A stretch of DNA of 64,000 nucleotides, taken from NCBI RefSeq assembly GCF_000427905.1, contig NZ_ATYX01000009.1, positions 190,722 through 254,721 of the forward strand, in the 5' to 3' direction. Origin of the DNA: Thermocrispum agreste DSM 44070. GTDB lineage: Bacteria > Actinomycetota > Actinomycetes > Mycobacteriales > Pseudonocardiaceae. The notes below the pieces were generated by a model, which ran no database searches, was not told the DNA's origin, and saw only the letters and a program-made list of their open reading frames with translations. A program made the translations under genes and the position numbers. Positions within the stretch are counted from its first letter, which is position 1. Every line of letters starts with the position of its first letter. Shown here piece after piece: positions 62,711-64,000 of this stretch.

Positions 62711-63921
62711 CTGACCTCCTGTAGTCACTCGCTCCAGGCTAGCCCGCACAGGCGCGCTGCCTCGAACCGGCTACCGCTGCAGTAGTCGCCGCCACGTGCT
62801 GCCGTCCTCGATCCGCGGATCTGCGTCCCAGAATGCCGCGACTCCCAGCATGATCGATCAAGACACTCTGATGCTGGACGTCACACCGCCGCAGGAGAAC
62901 GGTCACCGGCCGATGACCGCACCGCCGTAGTACGCGCCGTGGCTCGTGGGCGTGTGCTCTGCAGCCTCCAGCATGTGGAGCGTGGTGGTGGGTCCAGCAG
63001 GTTTCGCGGGTGTGGCCTTACTGGTGGATGGTGGGGTGTGTTGGCGGGAGGCGCTTGGGTGTGTGTGGTGGATGCCGTCCGGGGTCGAGCCGCACCCGCG
63101 CGGTGTCCGGGGCCTCTGGGTGGTGTGGTGGCTGTATCTGAGGTGGAGCGGCACCGGCTCGGTGCCCGGGCCCCCTGGGGGGTGGTGGCTGCTGCGGGGG
63201 GTGTTGCTGCGAGTTGGCAGTGTGCGCCTTGTGACCTGGGGGCTTTATCGTTCCTTGCGGCCTGTGCCCTGGCGGGTTGTGCTCTTGTAGCCTGTTCTGG
63301 CGGTCTGGGGGTTGTTCTCGCTTGGCTTGTGGCCTGCGGCTTTCTGCTGCTGTGCCTTGCGGCCTGATCGGTTCTTGGCGCTGTGCTCTTGCGGCCTGGG
63401 GAGTTCTGCGGTTGCAGCCTTGCGGGTTGTGCATGGTCGGCGTCGCGGCACGCTGGTCGGCCGACCTGTAGCCTCGGCCCTTGCGGCCTGAGCATCTTGT
63501 CGTTGTCGCCGGCACTCTACGGGGGTTTTGGTGCTGTGCCCTTGCAGCTTGCGGGCCTGTGATCTGCGGCCTTCTGATGCTGTGCGTCGCGGCCTGGGGG
63601 TTTGCCGTTGTAGCCCGCACTCTGCAGGGCCCTCTCTTAGTGCTGCACCCGTGCTGTGGGCGGGTCTGCCGGCCTCTTGTTGCTGCACCCGTGCTGTCTG
63701 TGGCTCGCACTCTGCGGGGCCATACTTTGTTGCTGTGCCGCCCGGCCTGTGCAAGGTCGACATCGCGGGCGGCCGGTTGGTCGACTTGTAGCCTGTGCTC
63801 TTGCGGCCCGGGGGTTCACCCCACCCGTTGTGTTCTTGTGGCGTGTGCTCGTGTGGTGTGTGCCCTCGCCTGAGCGGAATCCCAAGAAAAAAGGGCGGCC
63901 GCAGTCCCCCATAGAAAAAAG
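62711..63921. other. 1.2-kb non-coding, G/T-rich leader region
   Basis: No family-like reading frame exists on either strand: frames are Val/Leu/Trp/Cys-rich on plus and Pro/Gln/Thr/Arg-rich on minus, as expected from biased composition. It must contain the promoter of the minus-strand operon starting at 62710. From ~62960 on it is built from degenerate repeats. In the minus-strand direction RNA from here would be C/A-rich and little structured, like Rho-loading sequence; that is inference. Confidence 0.7.
63090..63870. repeat. Nested degenerate repeats
   Basis: The decamer TTGCGGCCTG starts at 63255, 63357, 63389 and 63481, with TTGCGGCCCG at 63801; TTGTAGCCTG occurs at 63285 and 63786. A 56-bp unit at 63435-63490 recurs imperfectly at 63755-63810. 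TGCTGCACCCGTGCTGT is exact at 63641 and 63681, and CGCACTCTGC(A/G)GGGCC lies at 63616 and 63706. A GCACCSGC-CGGTG-CCGGG block recurs 59 bp apart at 63093 and 63152. Overall the unit is near TGTGCTCTTGCGGCCTG with irregular spacing. Confidence 0.85.
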
Positions 63922-63975
63922 AAAAAAAGGGGGGGGTCGGGATTCAGCTGAACTCCCGACCCCCCCTTTTTTTTT
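63922..63975. terminator. Very strong bidirectional terminator
   Basis: A7-G8-TCGGGA (63922-63942), an 11-nt loop, then TCCCGA-C7-T9 (63954-63975) form a stem of at least 13 GC-rich pairs continued by A/T pairs. It ends transcription both ways with a perfect T-run. A second small hairpin, CATCC-CGAA-GGATG (63978-63991), reads as a C(UUCG)G tetraloop on the minus strand. Confidence 0.95.
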
Positions 63976-64000
63976 GGCATCCCGAAGGATGTGGTTGTGT

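Noticed and set aside
63090..63870. CRISPR array
   Set aside because: Repeat copies are degenerate, spacing is irregular and no cas genes are present.
62881..63912. Long minus-strand Pro/Gln/Thr/Arg-rich frames and plus-strand Val/Leu/Cys-rich frames as repeat proteins
   Set aside because: They arise from strand-biased, stop-poor composition; several overlapping frames look equally protein-like and none has a signal peptide or consistent repeat period.

Overview
The window is very GC-rich actinomycete chromosome. GTG starts, leaderless-type promoters, 4-nt stop/start overlaps and gene content point to Pseudonocardiaceae (Amycolatopsis-like). This is inferred from gene content and order; the genus is not proven. 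No rRNA, CRISPR array, prophage or transposase was seen. The only RNA genes recognised are two identical tRNA-Pro(GGG).

Left part (1-12.7 kb, accessory). It opens inside an SRPBCC-domain gene of the kind found beside actinobacterial gas-vesicle genes. Next come a decayed DNA topoisomerase IB gene and a three-gene membrane operon (holin-like, DUF3618, DUF4235). Then follow an FAD/Rieske oxidoreductase, a lipoprotein, a type II NADH dehydrogenase-like enzyme, glycerate kinase, a NUDIX hydrolase and a secreted protein. The part ends with an unrecognised two-gene membrane module (10291-12719) whose two proteins share an N-terminal motif. That module is the best candidate here for an undescribed system.

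Catabolic and regulatory part (12.9-26.3 kb). An MFS symporter, SDR, flavin amine oxidase, N-demethylase-like flavoprotein, pyrroline-5-carboxylate dehydrogenase and D-amino-acid dehydrogenase lie together, divergent from a GntR regulator with palindromic operators. Together they suggest uptake of an N-methylated proline (betaine) type compound and its conversion to glutamate. A TetR/HESHPGH-protein pair and a LysE exporter/LysR pair follow.

Between the tRNAs (26.6-32.3 kb). Two identical tRNA-Pro genes bracket a drug-efflux MFS with its TetR, the RtcB-archease RNA-repair pair, and a deletion scar joining a LacI stump to a HisD stump. Two small paralogous proteins follow the second tRNA.

Core part (33.3-62.7 kb). 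The minus strand carries the block known from Mycobacterium tuberculosis Rv1691-Rv1713, in order: der, plsC, cmk, rluB, scpB, scpA, RHH-like protein, parA, xerD, NUDIX, pyrG, mctB-like, steA-like, recN, nadK, tlyA, a 59-aa gene, HAD phosphatase and a TPR-like protein. Insertions interrupt it: a KhtTU-like K+/H+ antiporter pair, a short Erm-like methyltransferase and a Gfo/Idh/MocA oxidoreductase, aroA, and an amino-sugar-type uptake cluster (kinase, binding protein, two permeases, divergent RpiR regulator and SIS protein) that ends in a ribokinase remnant.

Right end (62.7-64.0 kb). About 1.2 kb is non-coding, strongly G/T-rich on the plus strand and made of nested degenerate repeats. It ends at a very strong bidirectional terminator, probably the end of a highly expressed unit outside the window.
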